NCBI GenBank assembly: GCA_024529925.1
Contig: JAFEUB010000735.1
Coordinates: forward strand, 1,736,001-1,800,000
Length of the DNA: 64,000 nucleotides
Direction of reading: 5' to 3'
DNA from: Ophthalmolycus amberensis
Lineage: Eukaryota > Chordata > Actinopteri > Perciformes > Zoarcidae
Below are positions 12,918 through 26,639 of the stretch, piece by piece; position 1 is the stretch's first letter; each line of letters starts with the position of its first letter. Both the position numbers and the translations under genes were made by a program. The notes beneath the pieces are model-generated. The model saw nothing but the letters and a program-made list of their open reading frames with translations. It was not told the origin of the DNA and did not search any database.

Positions 12918-14625
12918 ATCTAGCATTGTTCACCGACACACACCGTGTCTATGTGATAAGGCTCCATGAACACTGCTCTTCTGTCTCATACGTGATAAAA
13001 TGCAAATGGCGTCACTTGACTTATTTGTGCGTGTGTGTAAGTGTCCCTCATTCCCTTTGGTCAACACTTCACCGAATGTTAAAGTTTACCCTCAGTTTTG
13101 GTTGACTGTTCAAACAGAATAGGCTGAGGCTGTATCAGCAAATGTAAGACTCTTTAGCTAAACTTTCACCTCTTAACCTCACTGTGCTCAAAGCACCGTA
13201 ACATGTGTCTGTCTCCGTCATTCTGTCAATGCCCTGAAAATAACCAAAAAAACGGAGATCTGCCAATTAAATAGTACACACAAAGTTCAGATGTGTCAGA
13301 CAAAGGGGGAGATATATAAAGGTTTTACAAAATCAAACAAAACACTGTTGAATGTACCCCCATGCATCATTGCCATGACCTAATTCATTTCACTAATACA
13401 AAGAAAATAGAAAATATCAAGTTCGACAGCCAGTTTGTGCAAAGATGCAACACTATGACTCAATGTATCTTCCTTGTCCCTCTGTTGCACACTCAGACAG
13501 ATACAAACACAGACACCCAAGGAGTGCTGGTATAAACCAACATGTCATTTTTACCCTGGTTGCAGCACTCTTCAGGGATCTTACAAAGCCAATATTTTCA
13601 CGGAGGCTTCTCTTTTGACACACCGCACACACCTTGACTCATTTTTGGACTGAACAAATGTGTAATGTTAAGACAAACCACTCATCTGCTCCAGCGTTCT
13701 GCTTCTTATGTAAATGTTTGTGCTGAATATGATGGTGGATTTACTCTTCAATACAAGAGTCCTCCGGCACTGTAAAGTCCATCATCCCGTGCAAGGCTGA
13801 CACTGAGCCCTATTGCATTTGAGAGCTGTGACATTATAATCTCTATCAAAGAAACACTAAGGAAAAAGTCATGGTTTTTGCTCAAAAATCTAGTAAACAT
13901 GTAGCAGGTGAAGTCACTGAAACTGTAATGGGTGGAGAAAACTAATGTTCCATTACACAAAGCCAGAGGAGCGAGAAAAGGCCAGTACAAACGTGAGTCA
14001 TCGAAGACCATCATTTTCCTTTTTGGCATGAGGGAAATTAGAATAATAAATAAAAGAAAACGCACCAACAACGCTAGCCAGTGATTTTAGCCAAAGCTTG
14101 ACAACAGGAAAAAGCCTATTTGGTGAGTAAAAAGTCTGAACATGATAAAGCCTGTGGCTGCAGTCACCACTTCTTTGGTAGAAAATATGATAAAAGCTGG
14201 CATGCAGTTAAATGCAATTGCACACATTAGAGATGCGGGCAAGCTATTCCACAAAACACGGAGCTCGTATTTTACATTTGAAGTTTTGCTCCATTGGTGC
14301 CGGTGGTGTCTTCAACATGGGGGAATGGCTTCTAGGAGCCAAAACGGAAGAGAGATGTCATTTCATGTGTCATGGATGAGTGGAAAAAAAACAGCTGTGG
14401 AGCTAAGTGACTGCAGGTCATCTCAACTATCTGGTGAGTGGAAAAGCCTTACAGTTATGTGTGGACATGTCAGACCTGATGGGCATTTCAACAGACGTAG
14501 AAAGAAGGACAGTTACTCTGAGACAAGACACATGTCTTTCTATTCCAGTCTTTTGCATCACTAGACACTAAAACATACTCTGACTCATATTGGATAGCAG
14601 CACATTGACGGAAATGGGACTACAC
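12918..14625. other. Intronic sequence; one unrecognised 140-codon ORF
   Basis: The plus-strand ORF 14142-14564 (140 codons) directly precedes the LINE fossil. It resembles no family I know, has no membrane or zinc-binding pattern and no nearby partner. It may be decayed transposon sequence. The rest shows nothing recognisable. Confidence 0.4.
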
Positions 14626-15485
14626 GCCTCCCTTTGTGCTTGGATCCTGGACTTCCCGACTGCCAGAACTTCGGTGATCGGGGTGGGCAGTCAATCTTCT
14701 AAACCCCTCATCCTCAACATAGTGTAGTTAAGCCCCTACTGCACTCCCTATACATTATCGACTGTGTGGTCAGGAACAGCTCCAACTCCATCGTCAAGCT
14801 TCCTGATGATGATAACCAACAATAAGGAGAAGGCCTACCTGGATGTGGTGGCAGACCTGTCAGTATGGCCGACAGCATCTTACTAAAAGTCAGCAGAATC
14901 AAGGAGCTAGCTGGCGATTGTTGGAGTTAGCAGCCGAGAAAATTTACATTTTGGGGTCCACATCATCGAGGTTCTGACATTGTCCACATACAGCAACATT
15001 TTGGCAAGAAGGACAACCCCTTTACCACCTCTGACAGTTTTAAGAAGTTAAAAAGTTTCTCTGGGGTCCAAAAGACCTTCTAATCGTGTGCTGTGGAAAG
15101 CAAGGGTCATTACCAACTGGTATGGGATCTGCTCTGCTCAGGACCGTGAAGCCTTACACAGAGTCACCCAGCCAAGCATACCATCTCCACTCCCCCACTC
15201 TGCAGGATTTACACACAGTACGCCAGCTTCTACTCTCAGAAAATCCTCTTCCCTCAGGCTTTTGGGATGGTCAACTCTGTCCTCTATATCTTCGGCCTTC
15301 GGTCTCGCACAATATCCTTGGTGACTCCTGCACACTGCCCCGCACATTTGCGTATTTGCAGTCGAGTGTGTACAACATGTTATTGTTTATTTTGCTTTAA
15401 AATTATCGATTATTGACATCTACATTTGTCCATGTATTTATACATTTGTATCTTGAATTCGTAACTTATTAATATTTTTTTTTCA
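14626..15485 (+). pseudogene. Fossil non-LTR retrotransposon (LINE) reverse transcriptase, CR1/L2/Rex group
   Basis: Frame-hopping translation recovers the 3' half of a fish LINE reverse transcriptase. LCAWILDFPTAR starts at about 14632. LLHSLYIIDC leads to SNSIVKLPDD, whose LPDD at 14799-14810 stands where functional enzymes have (F/Y)ADD. VSRIKELA follows near 14895. WYGICSAQDREALHRV (15118-15165) is the conserved WYG..SA.DR.AL.R segment of the C-terminal region. Several frameshifts and stops separate the pieces. An AT-rich 3' tail ends in a T-run at about 15474-15482. The upstream half and the endonuclease are absent. The element is dead, and the exact clade cannot be assigned by eye. Confidence 0.75.
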
Positions 15486-17702
15486 CTCTAATCTTTGAGC
15501 AAAGCTTTAAGTTTCTTTATGTGTGAAATTAACCTTTTGAATACTTCAATCAATTCACACATTTCGAGTCCTAACCCACAGATGTCCAGTGCAGGGTCCA
15601 AAGACTAATATCAGCCAAGTTGTCACAGATTGATGGCAATGGCATGGGCACAAGTCTTTAAAAAAATTCAAGAAATTCAAGTGTCCTCAGAGACTGATGC
15701 CAGAACATGAATTAATTAAGACAGTCAATGATTTGATGAGCTCCACACCTTGGGCATTTTACCCACATGAGCTACGGGAATCAATAACCTGGGCCTGAGC
15801 CCTCAGAGTTCTCCGTTCTGACTGCTTTAACTTTCAATCATGTAGACCAGTTCAATGATTATAAATGCCATGATGGCAATTCTTTTCCAATTGCCTTCCT
15901 AAAAAAAAAGGACATTACACCGGGCCCATTTGCAGTTGCTGGTGCTGGCAAGGAGAGGGAGGAAGAAGAAGCACTTCTTGAAATAAATGTCACAATTCAA
16001 TATGCATTATTACAACACAGCATTCCTTTGACCATCATTTGTGATGGATTGTTTCATTTCCTATTCATTGTTCATTGTGAGATAATTTTAGGCCTCAAAG
16101 AGATATGTTTTGAAGGCGGTTGAATGAATACTGTGCATTGAATGTATGGAAGAGCATTACCGTGTTGTCTCCTGTTAGTAAATCCAATCTTCTCAATGGA
16201 TGAAATTTCTATGAAGCATCCTTTTCATATGGCAAAATTTTTAAGTGTGTACCTTCTGGAAAGCAACAGGAAAAGTCGAGCATAGCGTGGTGCGTTCTCT
16301 GACACAAAGATGAGATGGCAGCACACCGGACCCTAACCCAGAATAGGGGACAATTATGAAGCACCATCCAATCAGGGGGTCCCTGACAGGCTGAGCGGGG
16401 TCTGATGAGCCAGTGTGTCACTCCGGAGCTCCAGGACTTCACAGCTAATCAACCACCAAGGAGGGGCTTCAGGGGAACGATCACTCAAGCTCCCCATCAC
16501 CATGCGGGGAGGAAGGCAATCACCAGCCCATTTCCATGTGCTGTTATTGCCACCTCCCACATTCGTCTCTCAAATCAATGTGCACAGATGACCAGGGAAG
16601 CACTGGATGGAGGCAAAGGTGGCTGGTGGGGGTGCAATCAAATGAAGTGTGAAAAAAAACGAAAAAGGAAAGAAAAAGAGAGAAAAAACTTTTGGTTCTG
16701 CATGCAGTTAATTCAAGCCATTTAATATCTTTAAATAAGTATAAATGGATTGGAAACATGAGGGGAACAGATTGAATGAGGCGCAATTGCTTTCCAACCA
16801 GCAGCACAGAAGATCCCTGTGATTGGGCTTGCAAATTGAAATGTAAGTCTTGTAATACAGTGCGTTGAGGAGACAGAAGGGGTACGGGTCAAGAAAGGTG
16901 AGAAAAGGGAGTTTTCATTTTACCCTACAAGGGATTAACACAATGGGCATATGTTAGAGCCACATCTTCTGTGTGGTTAGAAAGGAGGAAGAGAAAGTGA
17001 ATGAAACCCAAACAAAAGCTTATCTTTCACCCTCTTAAAAGAACATGACTTCAAATAAATGGTTATTTCTTTTTTCAAGGAAAGGAAGATGGGTAATAGA
17101 GGAAGGAGACAAGAAATGGCGAAGAGGGGGCTCCTCTCTGTCACCAAGATACGTATAATGTGAAACAAAAATGAATTCATAAACAGACAAAAGTCTGCCA
17201 GCCCGGAAGCTCGATAGTGCTCGGGCTTCACAGATGCATCACAGCACGTAATTAGAGGTAATACCTCCTCCTGTCCTCTGTTTTAAGTTTGACAGTGGCT
17301 GAAGAGGCCCCACTGCACTAATAGGCTCCACTCAGAAAAGCACAGACACACACACCATCATTACAGACTCGAAATCCAGCTGACAAACCCTGCTGATTGT
17401 CACTTGGCCTCCTGAAGGCCCTGATAGAGGAAAAGAAGATCATATTCCTCCCTTTTTGAAGCCATCCCTCCTTTTTGTGTGGTTAAATCTGCACCATGCT
17501 GGGTGCAAAGGACACATGCTCATCTAACAAAGGGGCATGTTGAAGTCTTACAATATAATACTCTCTATTGAGACATTTCCAAGTCTTTGTGCTGGAATCT
17601 GTATCAAATATACTGTCTACTTATTATCTAATTTTGCATACGGGCATTAGATAAAGCTGAAAGTAAACAATTGGCTTCATCATTGCTGAACATCTTTCTT
17701 TT
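15486..17702. other. Intronic sequence, candidate enhancer, no gene
   Basis: No exon recognised. The interval 16230-16640 is unusually GC-balanced and repeat-free and contains CCAATC, ACAATTAT and GCAATCA sites, which might mark a conserved element. ORFs crossing it on both strands are unlike known proteins. Confidence 0.35.
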
Positions 17703-18032
17703 GGGCTGCAGCTAATGAGTATTTTCACCATTGATTCATGTGTTTATTATTTCCTTGATTGTTTGGTCTATGAAATGACAAAAAAGAGGGACATTGGGTA
17801 TGTTTGCTTTAGATTTGTATGGACAATTCATTAAATTCATATAATTCTATATTTATTCATATTATATGTTGTGTATAAAATGCTAAAACAGCTGTAAGAT
17901 GTTTAGTGGACTGACCAATAGCCAAATAATAATTAAATTTATGATAATGTGAATGACATAGCAAACAACTCTATTTTTACTGAATTAATGACCAAAAAAA
18001 TACTTTTTCTGTTGACTGACTCATCATTTTGC
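17703..18032 (+). repeat. Dispersed teleost repeat, GGGCTGCAACTAA family, copy 1
   Basis: Starts GGGCTGCAGCTAATGA, continues with ATTTCCTTGATTGTTTGGTC and ATGAAATGACAAAA, and ends near TTTCTGTTGACTGACTCATC. Same family and orientation as 33341-33580 and 47055-47365, recognised by the shared motif order. It has no coding capacity and is strongly diverged. Confidence 0.6.
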
Positions 18033-19194
18033 CCTATTTTAAATGGCTTCATTAAAGAGATTGCTGCTTTTTATGCTGTATATTGTAGCCTGTGTTCTCC
18101 CACTACTACAGTTCTACAATAGGAATGGTCCTAACCACATTTGAAGTAATTACCACTCTGGCAGACAGCCGATCCATATGTGAACAGTGCAGAGGGAGGC
18201 TGAGCAGGACATTAACTGAGCATTAATTCTGTGATGCCAGCGTGATGCCAATTATTTTAAATGTGGTCAATGTTCTGATGGTTGTAAATTTCTCCAAGCA
18301 CCAATCAGGCTAACAAAAGCTCCTTGGTGAAATGGAAAATGCACTCAAAAAGGAAAGTCTAGAGCAAAAGCATGAACAGCAATTTTGTTGTTGAAATGAA
18401 AACAAAAGGAAATGTGTCCTGTAAATTGGATTGGAAATGAAATGTGCATCATATACGTAGTGCAGAAATGTATTTCAGAGTAATAGCTTGATGATGGTTA
18501 TGGAGGTCCTTTTTTGCCACCATTAGAAACCTTGCTTCCACTTACATACAGTTTTTGACATTTCTATTTGACCTTTCAAGACATTTAGAATATTGACATT
18601 TCTAAACTCTGTTGCGCTCTAAATTGTCTTAATAGATTTGTCAGTCTAGACGTGTAATAACAGTGAAGAGCTTTTTTCTTTTCCTTGTTTTGGCTCACAG
18701 AAAGCTTTGTTTTACATTTTCTGTGAGACATAAAATTATATTTAGCATATATCACAGGAGATGAAGCTCAGGTTTTGCTACGTATCCTATAACAGTTTAC
18801 TGATACAGATTATATTTATGGTCTTTTTTTATGGCATATTTGACTAAAATGGAGGCAAGAAGGACCTGCATTGTTTGCTTTGCCAAGGAAAATAGTCAGC
18901 CTAATACACTGCAGATGTCTCTCATTAAATTTGCATATGATTATTGCAGCATTACTTCAACTGATCCTTGTCATCACACCAGATAATACTCGCTGATTGC
19001 ATCCCATTTTCATGCAGAAAAATGTCACGGTATTATTTTCACTCTTGGTGAAAAGCAATTAGGAGCATCGCTCATATTTTGCCAAGTTTTATACAGAAGT
19101 TAGCCAGCTTTCACAAAATTAATTCTCCTTTATCCCTCTTGCTCTGGATCAGTAAAAACTCTGGGGTTGAGGAGTTAAAGTGTTAACGTTAATG

Positions 19195-19217
19195 TGTGTG
19201 TGGGGGGGGGGGGGGGG
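19195..19217. repeat. Short TG run followed by G16
   Basis: Sixteen consecutive G residues at 19202-19217 preceded by TGTGTGTG. Such runs are prone to slippage and assembly error and can form quadruplex structures. Confidence 0.9.
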
Positions 19218-19274
19218 ATTTTCTGTTTTCTAATTTTTGAGGAGGTAAACAAAAACACACATTGTATAACCTGT

Positions 19275-19318
<44 letters not shown>
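19275..19318. repeat. (TG)n(TA)n compound microsatellite
   Basis: A short TG run passes directly into about 17 TA units. Highly flexible, likely polymorphic. Confidence 0.95.
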
Positions 19319-19321
<3 letters not shown>

Positions 19322-22029
19322 CACAATATCAAAACATTACAATGATTGCTTGTAAACTATAATAAATTTCCAAATTATGAGAAAATAGTAAACTTACTGA
19401 ACCAATTTACCAAAGTATAAATTGAAGCTGGAAGTGAAGAAACAGAAGCACTTGAGACTGTAAAACGTGATTTAGGAACAAAGCAATCAGAAGCTGCATT
19501 TTTCATTCACTCTCTCTGATAGAAAATTGATTTGACAAAAAATACCTGTCGCCGCTTAGAAGACAGTCTAATCACACGCTATAATCTCCACCATCACTTT
19601 CTACTTGGTTACCATGACAGCCATCTCTAATTCTCAAACCTTATCTGAAGGAGTGAAAACCATGCAGGACAGTTAAGTTACTACTTGTTCTGGCTTTACA
19701 TTAAAGGCCCGCATTCGTACAAACATCCCTTATAGTTTTACTATAATGTACCGCAAGACAAACTGCCCAGAGTCTCCTCTCTTCTTCTCCTCCTTGTCAA
19801 TGGTGATCTCTGTCCTGTTCCATATATCTGGGGTTGGTCACATGCAGACAAGCCATCCTCAGATGAGTCGCAGGGGAACATTTTGCGGTTAACCACGCTG
19901 CTCTCCGGGGGCGACCTGGACAGTAGATCCGCAGCCGGTAAAACATTGGCTGAGACAGGAGAGCCCAACCCACATTGTCTTGCCTGCACACACGCAGTGC
20001 GAGTGCTGAGTGAAATCTTCTGGGTATTGGCTGTGTTAACGTAATTGACATTGGCTTTCAACCTCCTGGCTATCCATCAGCGGAGGGATGAGCACAGGGG
20101 CTAAAGAGGTAACCGCCGAGTCTTATGCACTTTCTGCGGTCGTCCTCGCATTTGTTACTGCCGGGATAAAAAGAGACGGGGAGAAGAAAAAAAAAGACGT
20201 GTGAGGTAGAATGTGGAGGAAATATCTCTGTCTCTCCCCTGATATTTTTGGTGATAGCCATTCATTTGTAGTGGTGTTGGCCTGAAGAGGTTTGTCTTAT
20301 CTGTTGCTTCTATCTCTCTCTCTGGGGGGAACATAGAGGGTGAGTCTTCTCTAGCCCATTCTCTCACAGTTGATTAGTAACTCCTGCTCTACCGCTACGC
20401 TCCAGGGATTCTATGCCAGCTCCCCTTATACATCCCCTTGTCATGCACATACTCACACTCCCTCTCTCTCCTAAACACACACTCATGCACACACATCTCC
20501 CTACAGTCATGGAACAGCAATTTGAGGGAATCACACAGCCAAGACCTGACATTTATAACAATGAGAGCTTGATTAAAAGGGCAGAATGAAACAGTGTCAT
20601 AGTCCATTCATTGTCCTCAGCCTAAGTTAAATAGGATTTAAACCAGTGCATTGAGGCTGATACCTCCACTGTCAATTCCTGATTGCTTTAAAGCAGCGCA
20701 AAGAAAAGGTCTTGTTATTGTAATGCAGGTGAGTAACAGCATGTAACTGAGGTGTCAGAGGTGACCAAGTTTACACAGAGCGTCTGGGAATAGATAAGGA
20801 TGCCGCTAACGCGGGGAGGAAAAGCAAAGCTAATACTGCTCCGGTGAATGCCATGGTGTTTGAAAGGCACAGGAATAAAGCTTACTTTTATCTGGCTTGG
20901 GGCAACACACAAAAGGCGGCCAGCATTGCAACGTGGCGGGTTTTAAAATTGGGATCAAAAGGTTCAAGCTAATTAACAAGCTAAATAAGAGTCCCCTAGC
21001 TTCATCTATGTAACCACCCTCTCTCTGTCCCCCTCCCGCCGTCTCTTCTGCTGCTGTACTTCATGTGCCCACGATGCCGCCGTGTGTGCAGTTTGCCAAC
21101 AAATATGCGTCTGAAAAAGTGGAGACAAATTGCTCCCAATGCTGAAATGTACAAAAAGAAAAAAAAGAACACCGGAAAATCACCAAATTACCTCCAACAA
21201 GATCATTCTAATTAACTATGTTATATTGCTAGCTTGGCCCTGAGAGCGAAATGCCTCGTGATCAAACTGTTTCGATGTTATTTGACTTTTCCAGCAGAGC
21301 CCCGAGGACGGCTGAGATGGCAGAGTCAAACAGAAAGGACAAGGGCACATAATAAAGACAAATGGCTGGAGCATGAAATTTGATTCATTGCCTTGGTACG
21401 GAAACATTCACAGGGAAATGGCCAACATTGACATGCCATGAATTTCAAAACACTGTCAAATCCAGAAAACGCACGTCGAGTCCCTGAGGGGCCTGCAGGG
21501 GGACTCAGGCCGATTGTGGACCAAATCAATCAGGCTGTTGTTTCTGATGGACGTTTCCACGTTGAGTAGGAAAGGGTCGCTTCACCCAAATTACAAATGA
21601 TTCCACTTTTTTATTACTTACCTTTATTGGGATTGGGACATTCACAGACATTTTGTTTTATTCTATCACATCATAAGATATTCTGTCACACTCATAGACA
21701 CACTTGGTGGCTTTTAAGAGGACTCTTATTGTTGTCGTCATTAAGTTTCTTGGCTCTTAATTAAAGTTCTGTTTCATGTATTCTAGTTTGCTTTCCTCCC
21801 TTTCCTTCCCTTTGGTATTTTAATCCTTAATTTTTCTGCATTGATTTTATGTTCTTCTTATTTTGTATGTTATACATTTTTGGTATGTTTTGAAGCACTT
21901 TGTTCACTTCATATTTTCAAAAGGTGCTTTGTGAATATCATCTGTCTGTGAGATTTCTGCCTCCATATTTGAATACAAATGAGGTTTTGCTCTTGGTGCC
22001 CACAGCATTAAAAACGTACATTTAGTAGT

Positions 22030-22248
22030 GATTCACTGATACCGATATCAGATACAGACTCAATTAGCCTGTTACATTTTGTCTTAAAATAAATAAAACA
22101 ACAATGTTTAAGTCAAGCCTGTGACTGCACTAAATCCCAGTCATGTCCACACAGTGAGGCATACATTCATTGAACACTGGTATCTGGTCGGTACTCTGTA
22201 ACAGCCGGCGGGTATCGGGACAGAACAAGTTGGATCTGTGCATCCCTC
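22030..22248. mobile_element. Short terminal-inverted-repeat element, copy B, inverted relative to copy A
   Basis: The right end reads GATCTGTGCATCCCT, the complement of a GGGATGCACAGATC end; the left end (22030-22050) is a degraded version followed by CACTGATACCGATATC. Bases 22137-22164 are the reverse complement of 1208-1235 of copy A with few changes, and 22102-22119 match 1265-1282. It is shorter than copy A by about 90 bp and carries no ORF. Confidence 0.7.
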
Positions 22249-23421
22249 GTTTAAAGAAATGAATAAGAGTTGTGTTATCCCACAAACTATGTGCAGGTTA
22301 TGCTGGATATTCAAGTTTTAAACAAGTTTCATTGGGATTTCTTTCTACCTCATAAATAGTCCCAATGGAAACTGTTTAAAGTGGGTTATGTAGATTATCT
22401 ACAGTAAAATTAAAATAGTGTAAATGTTGTTTCTAAATGCTGTAAGCCCAACAAACAAAATCCCATTGACTTGCATTGTACTAGGGTAGAAGTAGAAATT
22501 TCAGCGGCGACCAAAGCATGTGAAACCAAAACTATCCTCATGGCTTCCTAGCGCTAGTTAAATACGTTTTGTTGTGATTTGGGTAAGATGACCCTTGACC
22601 TTCTGTACCATCCCCGCATGGTTACAAATGACAGCAAAGTAAATATTGCCTGCAAAATAGCATCTACCAATCCTTATGACAGCAGTGATTTCCTCATTTT
22701 TTTCTGAATGAAAAGATTAAAGGTATAGCCATAAGGACTTCAGCACCTTATTTATGTCACTAGGCATCAGAAGCATATGTTTGGAGCAGGCCTCGCTGCA
22801 GAGCACCCACTTTGTAGTACGATATGAAAACACCATCTGGTGTGTTAGCAGCGGCTAGGCTAAACTAGCTGGGGCTAGATGGGGCCCTGCTGTGTCAAAG
22901 GATTATCTTACTGGTTGGTAGATCCGCTCTATTAGCCCCTAGTGGCTGGGATTATTGGATGATCATTATTATGTGTGACTGAACAAGAAGCTAAGTACCT
23001 GCACTTCCTGGATGCAGTCAAGTCTTGTTAGTGCTAGTGATCAGACACATTATGAGCACATTTTCAGAGCATTACGCATTTATTTCACCTTGTCTTAAAC
23101 ACAAACACACTGTTCATTTATTACAGTTCGACTTGGACTTACCGACTTGAAAACAGGCTCTGCGCTTCAGCAAAGACAGACTATAGCACGCCTGGAGCAC
23201 ATATTTGTTTGTGGAAGTAGAATGTCCCTTTCTAATGCGTCTAAACCGGATCACAGGCGAGTACAGAAGACGTTCAGAGACGGGGCCCTCTGCTCAACAA
23301 AGCGAACATCTGCCGTTTCTCATCAGCGAGATTGAAGTTAATGACGAGCGGCGAGTGTGCTGACAGAGAGAATAGAATTGGATTGTGTACAAGAGGCCCA
23401 GTGAGACCAGACATATGTCGT

Positions 23422-23423
<2 letters not shown>

Positions 23424-23458
<35 letters not shown>
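23424..23458. repeat. (GT)n microsatellite
   Basis: About 17 uninterrupted GT units. Thr/His-rich ORF on the opposite strand is an artefact. Confidence 0.95.
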
Positions 23459-23459
<1 letters not shown>

Positions 23460-26400
23460 AAGGTGAGATACACATGTCCGAGATTGGAGTAGTAGAAAAC
23501 GGGCCGCTGCTTTTTTCTCTGCAGTTGATGTTTATACGAGTGGATGAAGGGGGAGTGTGTAAGCGCAGGTAAAACAACCGTTGTATTCTTCCCCCTTCAA
23601 TCTCTGCTTTCGCTAACAGATAATGGAATTACACATCAAAGAAGCTTCCCCCTGTATCCAATTCTTCTGTGACCTCTAACAGCCTTTGTTCATATTCACC
23701 ACGACAACTCCCCAGCCCCAAGCCTCCACCAGCAGGCTTCTCCCTGCTTCCTCTCTCTGTAGGGAGAGATTAAATTTAGATGAAAATGAAATATTCATTT
23801 CCACTCAGCAGCTGATGGCCATCTTTATTTGATACAACTTTTGATGCAACATCTCCTCATTGTTCTTCTTCATCACCAAACACTTTTTATTTCATTTCAC
23901 TGTCCTCCTCTTCCCTCTTTTTGCCAGCCATACCATCCTCATGTGGGCAATTCTCAAAACAAGCCACCCTTTGGGTTTCACTTTGTTAAAAGCAGAAATG
24001 CAAAGTACCATTACAGCTTTTCGCAGTCTCTTGAAATATGTCTGAGTCATTTCAGATGAGACATTTGCGGAAAAAAAACCCGGCCGGGGAGTAGGGATCT
24101 CAGGGAGCATGCGAGTAGAGAGTGCAGTCTCTATAGCTCGCTTAAAGAGTTAATCACATGAAAACTACTCGGTCTCTCTCTGCTGCTGGTGCGGGGATAA
24201 AGACAAGCCTCTGAAGTGGCTCTGTGTTTGCAGACTTCAACCAAAGTGGTGACCACAGACCCGATTTATCCCACTGAAGCTTATGAGTGGTCACACCGCA
24301 TGCAGCTTCAAGTGCTGCACATTTGTCAGCTTACATTTAAATGTTCAGGCTGTTTCACACACAATAATTAAGTCTGCAGTCATGGCTGCCCAAAGCATTT
24401 TTGGGAGGCTAAATGAAAAATGCATGTGACCAGGTGTTGTCGGGGCAGAGCGAGGAGCAAAGGAAATGAAATCAACATGAAATCATGAGGGAGATTGATT
24501 AACTGGCACTGATTAAGTGCTTTGAGTATAAGGTAGATAAAGTAATTGATTATACAATAAATCCCTTTCAGGCAGTGAATAACCTCACCGAGAGAGGAAA
24601 GAGACACCAAATGATGAATTAGTTTCTTCAATCCACAGATGAAAGACACAATCTATAATAATCTGTTATTACTGTAAGCTTTAACAAAAGATCGATGCAT
24701 TTTCATGTGATCAAAATTGTGCAATCCCTATTTGATGGAGAGGAACGCAGTGTATTTCGGATTATAATTAATTGTGCAGATTGAATGCTGCTCACTGGGG
24801 TCACAGAACAAAGCACAAACAAAAGCCACCATCATATTCAATGAAATCATCGGTGTACTGAGTCTTATTTCCTTGTTGGCAAACATACAAATTATCTCCA
24901 GACACATGCTACCTTCTGAGAGGAAAATGACATCCTCCAGCAGTTTCTTCTTCATTATACCAACATTGCATTATCCACTGAAATGGCTCCTATGACATGA
25001 GAGGTTGCACAACATTTCAGGGTTTGGAAAAAAAGAATTACGAAAGGCAGACGGAGGGAGTATAAAGAGAAGCACAGCATGTAAGTGGACAAATACTGGA
25101 GGAGCAGTCTTTTATTCCCTCCAACAAATAGAAGCTGCAGAACAAGACGGAGCGACCATCTGGCCTCAACTTAGAGCAGTGCACTGTAAAAGCACTAAAA
25201 CCAATGGCAACAACTCTACCTTGGATGCCCACCATTACCCAGATGGTGTACTTGGAGAACTGCACATGCAGGCCACCTAACCAAGAGCAGACCCAGCACA
25301 GACAGAGAGCGCCGTGCTGAAATACCACCGCCCACCTCGATGATTTTCACTGGTTTGTTTGTGTTGGTAACCAGTGCTGAGGAGCGACGTTGGCCACCGT
25401 GCGCCGACTATAAGAGAGCCCTCTGTTGGTTTTAGCGGGGTGGCTGCGACACAGAGCGCACACACACTAGCACACTAAGAACCAAACTACAACGAAAAAA
25501 GGGGGCACTACACACACACACACACTCAAAAAAAAGCGCTCATCCCAAAACGAATCAACAGACTGTGAATACTAACGTCCTCTCTGAGAAAATACGAGTT
25601 TTGCTGCAATAATACACATGGCCTATCTGATGAACACCCCAAAGCTTATCCCCTCTTAAAACAGATACAATTTAATTGTGTGAATTCAGTTATATAGAAT
25701 AGTATCTCACATTTCTTGTTATTTTCACACAGGTCTATTTTTGAGTGCATGAAATGGAGGCACACATGGCCGTTTACGTAAACACTGAGCTTCAAAAGAT
25801 CACATGAAGACGTAAGCCTTCTGAATTAGATGTTTTTTTTCTTTGGCGTTGAGGCAAATTCAGCAACCTTGTCAAAATACAATCATAGGAACACAACAAA
25901 AAAAAAAAGAAACTGCTCCTGCGCCACAAGCATTGATAGATTCTATAAAAAGCAATAGTGCGACTGTAGCACATTTCAAGGTAGATTTGTCTCAGCACTT
26001 TGACATTTTAAAAAACAAAGCCTGTCAACTCTATTTCAGGTTTTCATTTGAGCTGCTGCCACTGTCAAAAAGAAAAAGTAAAAAGATGTCCTTTTGACCA
26101 AACGATTTCAGTTCAGATCAGTAGAGAGAGAGAGAGCTTTAAGGATTTATGCGGCTTCTAAGACATCACCAAAGTCCATGCACAGCGATGTCACAGAAGT
26201 CATGGCTCTTCAGAGTGCAGCAGTCAATCACAGGGACGTCCTGGGCCTGCCTGACAGCGGCATATGACGCCTCGCACTACACATTATTCTACAGTCTTCC
26301 ACTTTATTCTGCGTGTTTCTGCTGAATTGCTTTTTTAGAATTTGTATAAAATATACAGAAGGCTGGACAACATTCACTCCAGCTCATGGATATATAGCGA

Positions 26401-26639
26401 TACGTCATCCTGTTAAAGTCAAATAACTTTCCTTTGAATAAATGTAGCTCAGTGACCACACGCTGAGCTTGACAGGAATCGTATTACAAAATCAGAGTGG
26501 GATGTTGGTTTGCACATATGTCATACAAGAGACTACTGATTTGGAAAGGCCATCCGCCTCTCTTAGAGCACTGGAATATAGAATATGCATTTTATAACAT
26601 GCATCCACTTTCACCCGTAATTGATAACTCGAAGACAAA

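Larger units (their letters stand above)
18033..22029. other. Intronic sequence, possible regulatory stretches, no gene
   Basis: Besides the simple repeats at 19195-19318, nothing coding is supported. The minus-strand ORF 19741-20061 was examined as a possible exon and not accepted. Stretches at 18890-19130 (TTTGCATATGATTATTG, CAATTAG, AAATTAATTC) and 21190-21540 look like candidate conserved non-coding sequence by composition only. Confidence 0.35.

Noticed and set aside
14142..14564. Plus-strand 140-codon ORF as a host gene
   Set aside because: No recognisable domain or conserved motif. It sits beside a LINE fossil and may be repeat-derived.
19741..20061. Minus-strand 106-codon ORF as an extra exon, with an alternative frame reading TEITIDKEEKKRGDSGQF near its end
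   Set aside because: No recognisable domain, overlapping open frames on the same strand, and it lies inside grik3 intron 1. GC-rich composition explains the open frames.
22737..22760. REST/NRSE half-site TTCAGCACC
   Set aside because: The second half (GGACAGCGCC-like) is missing at the required distance.
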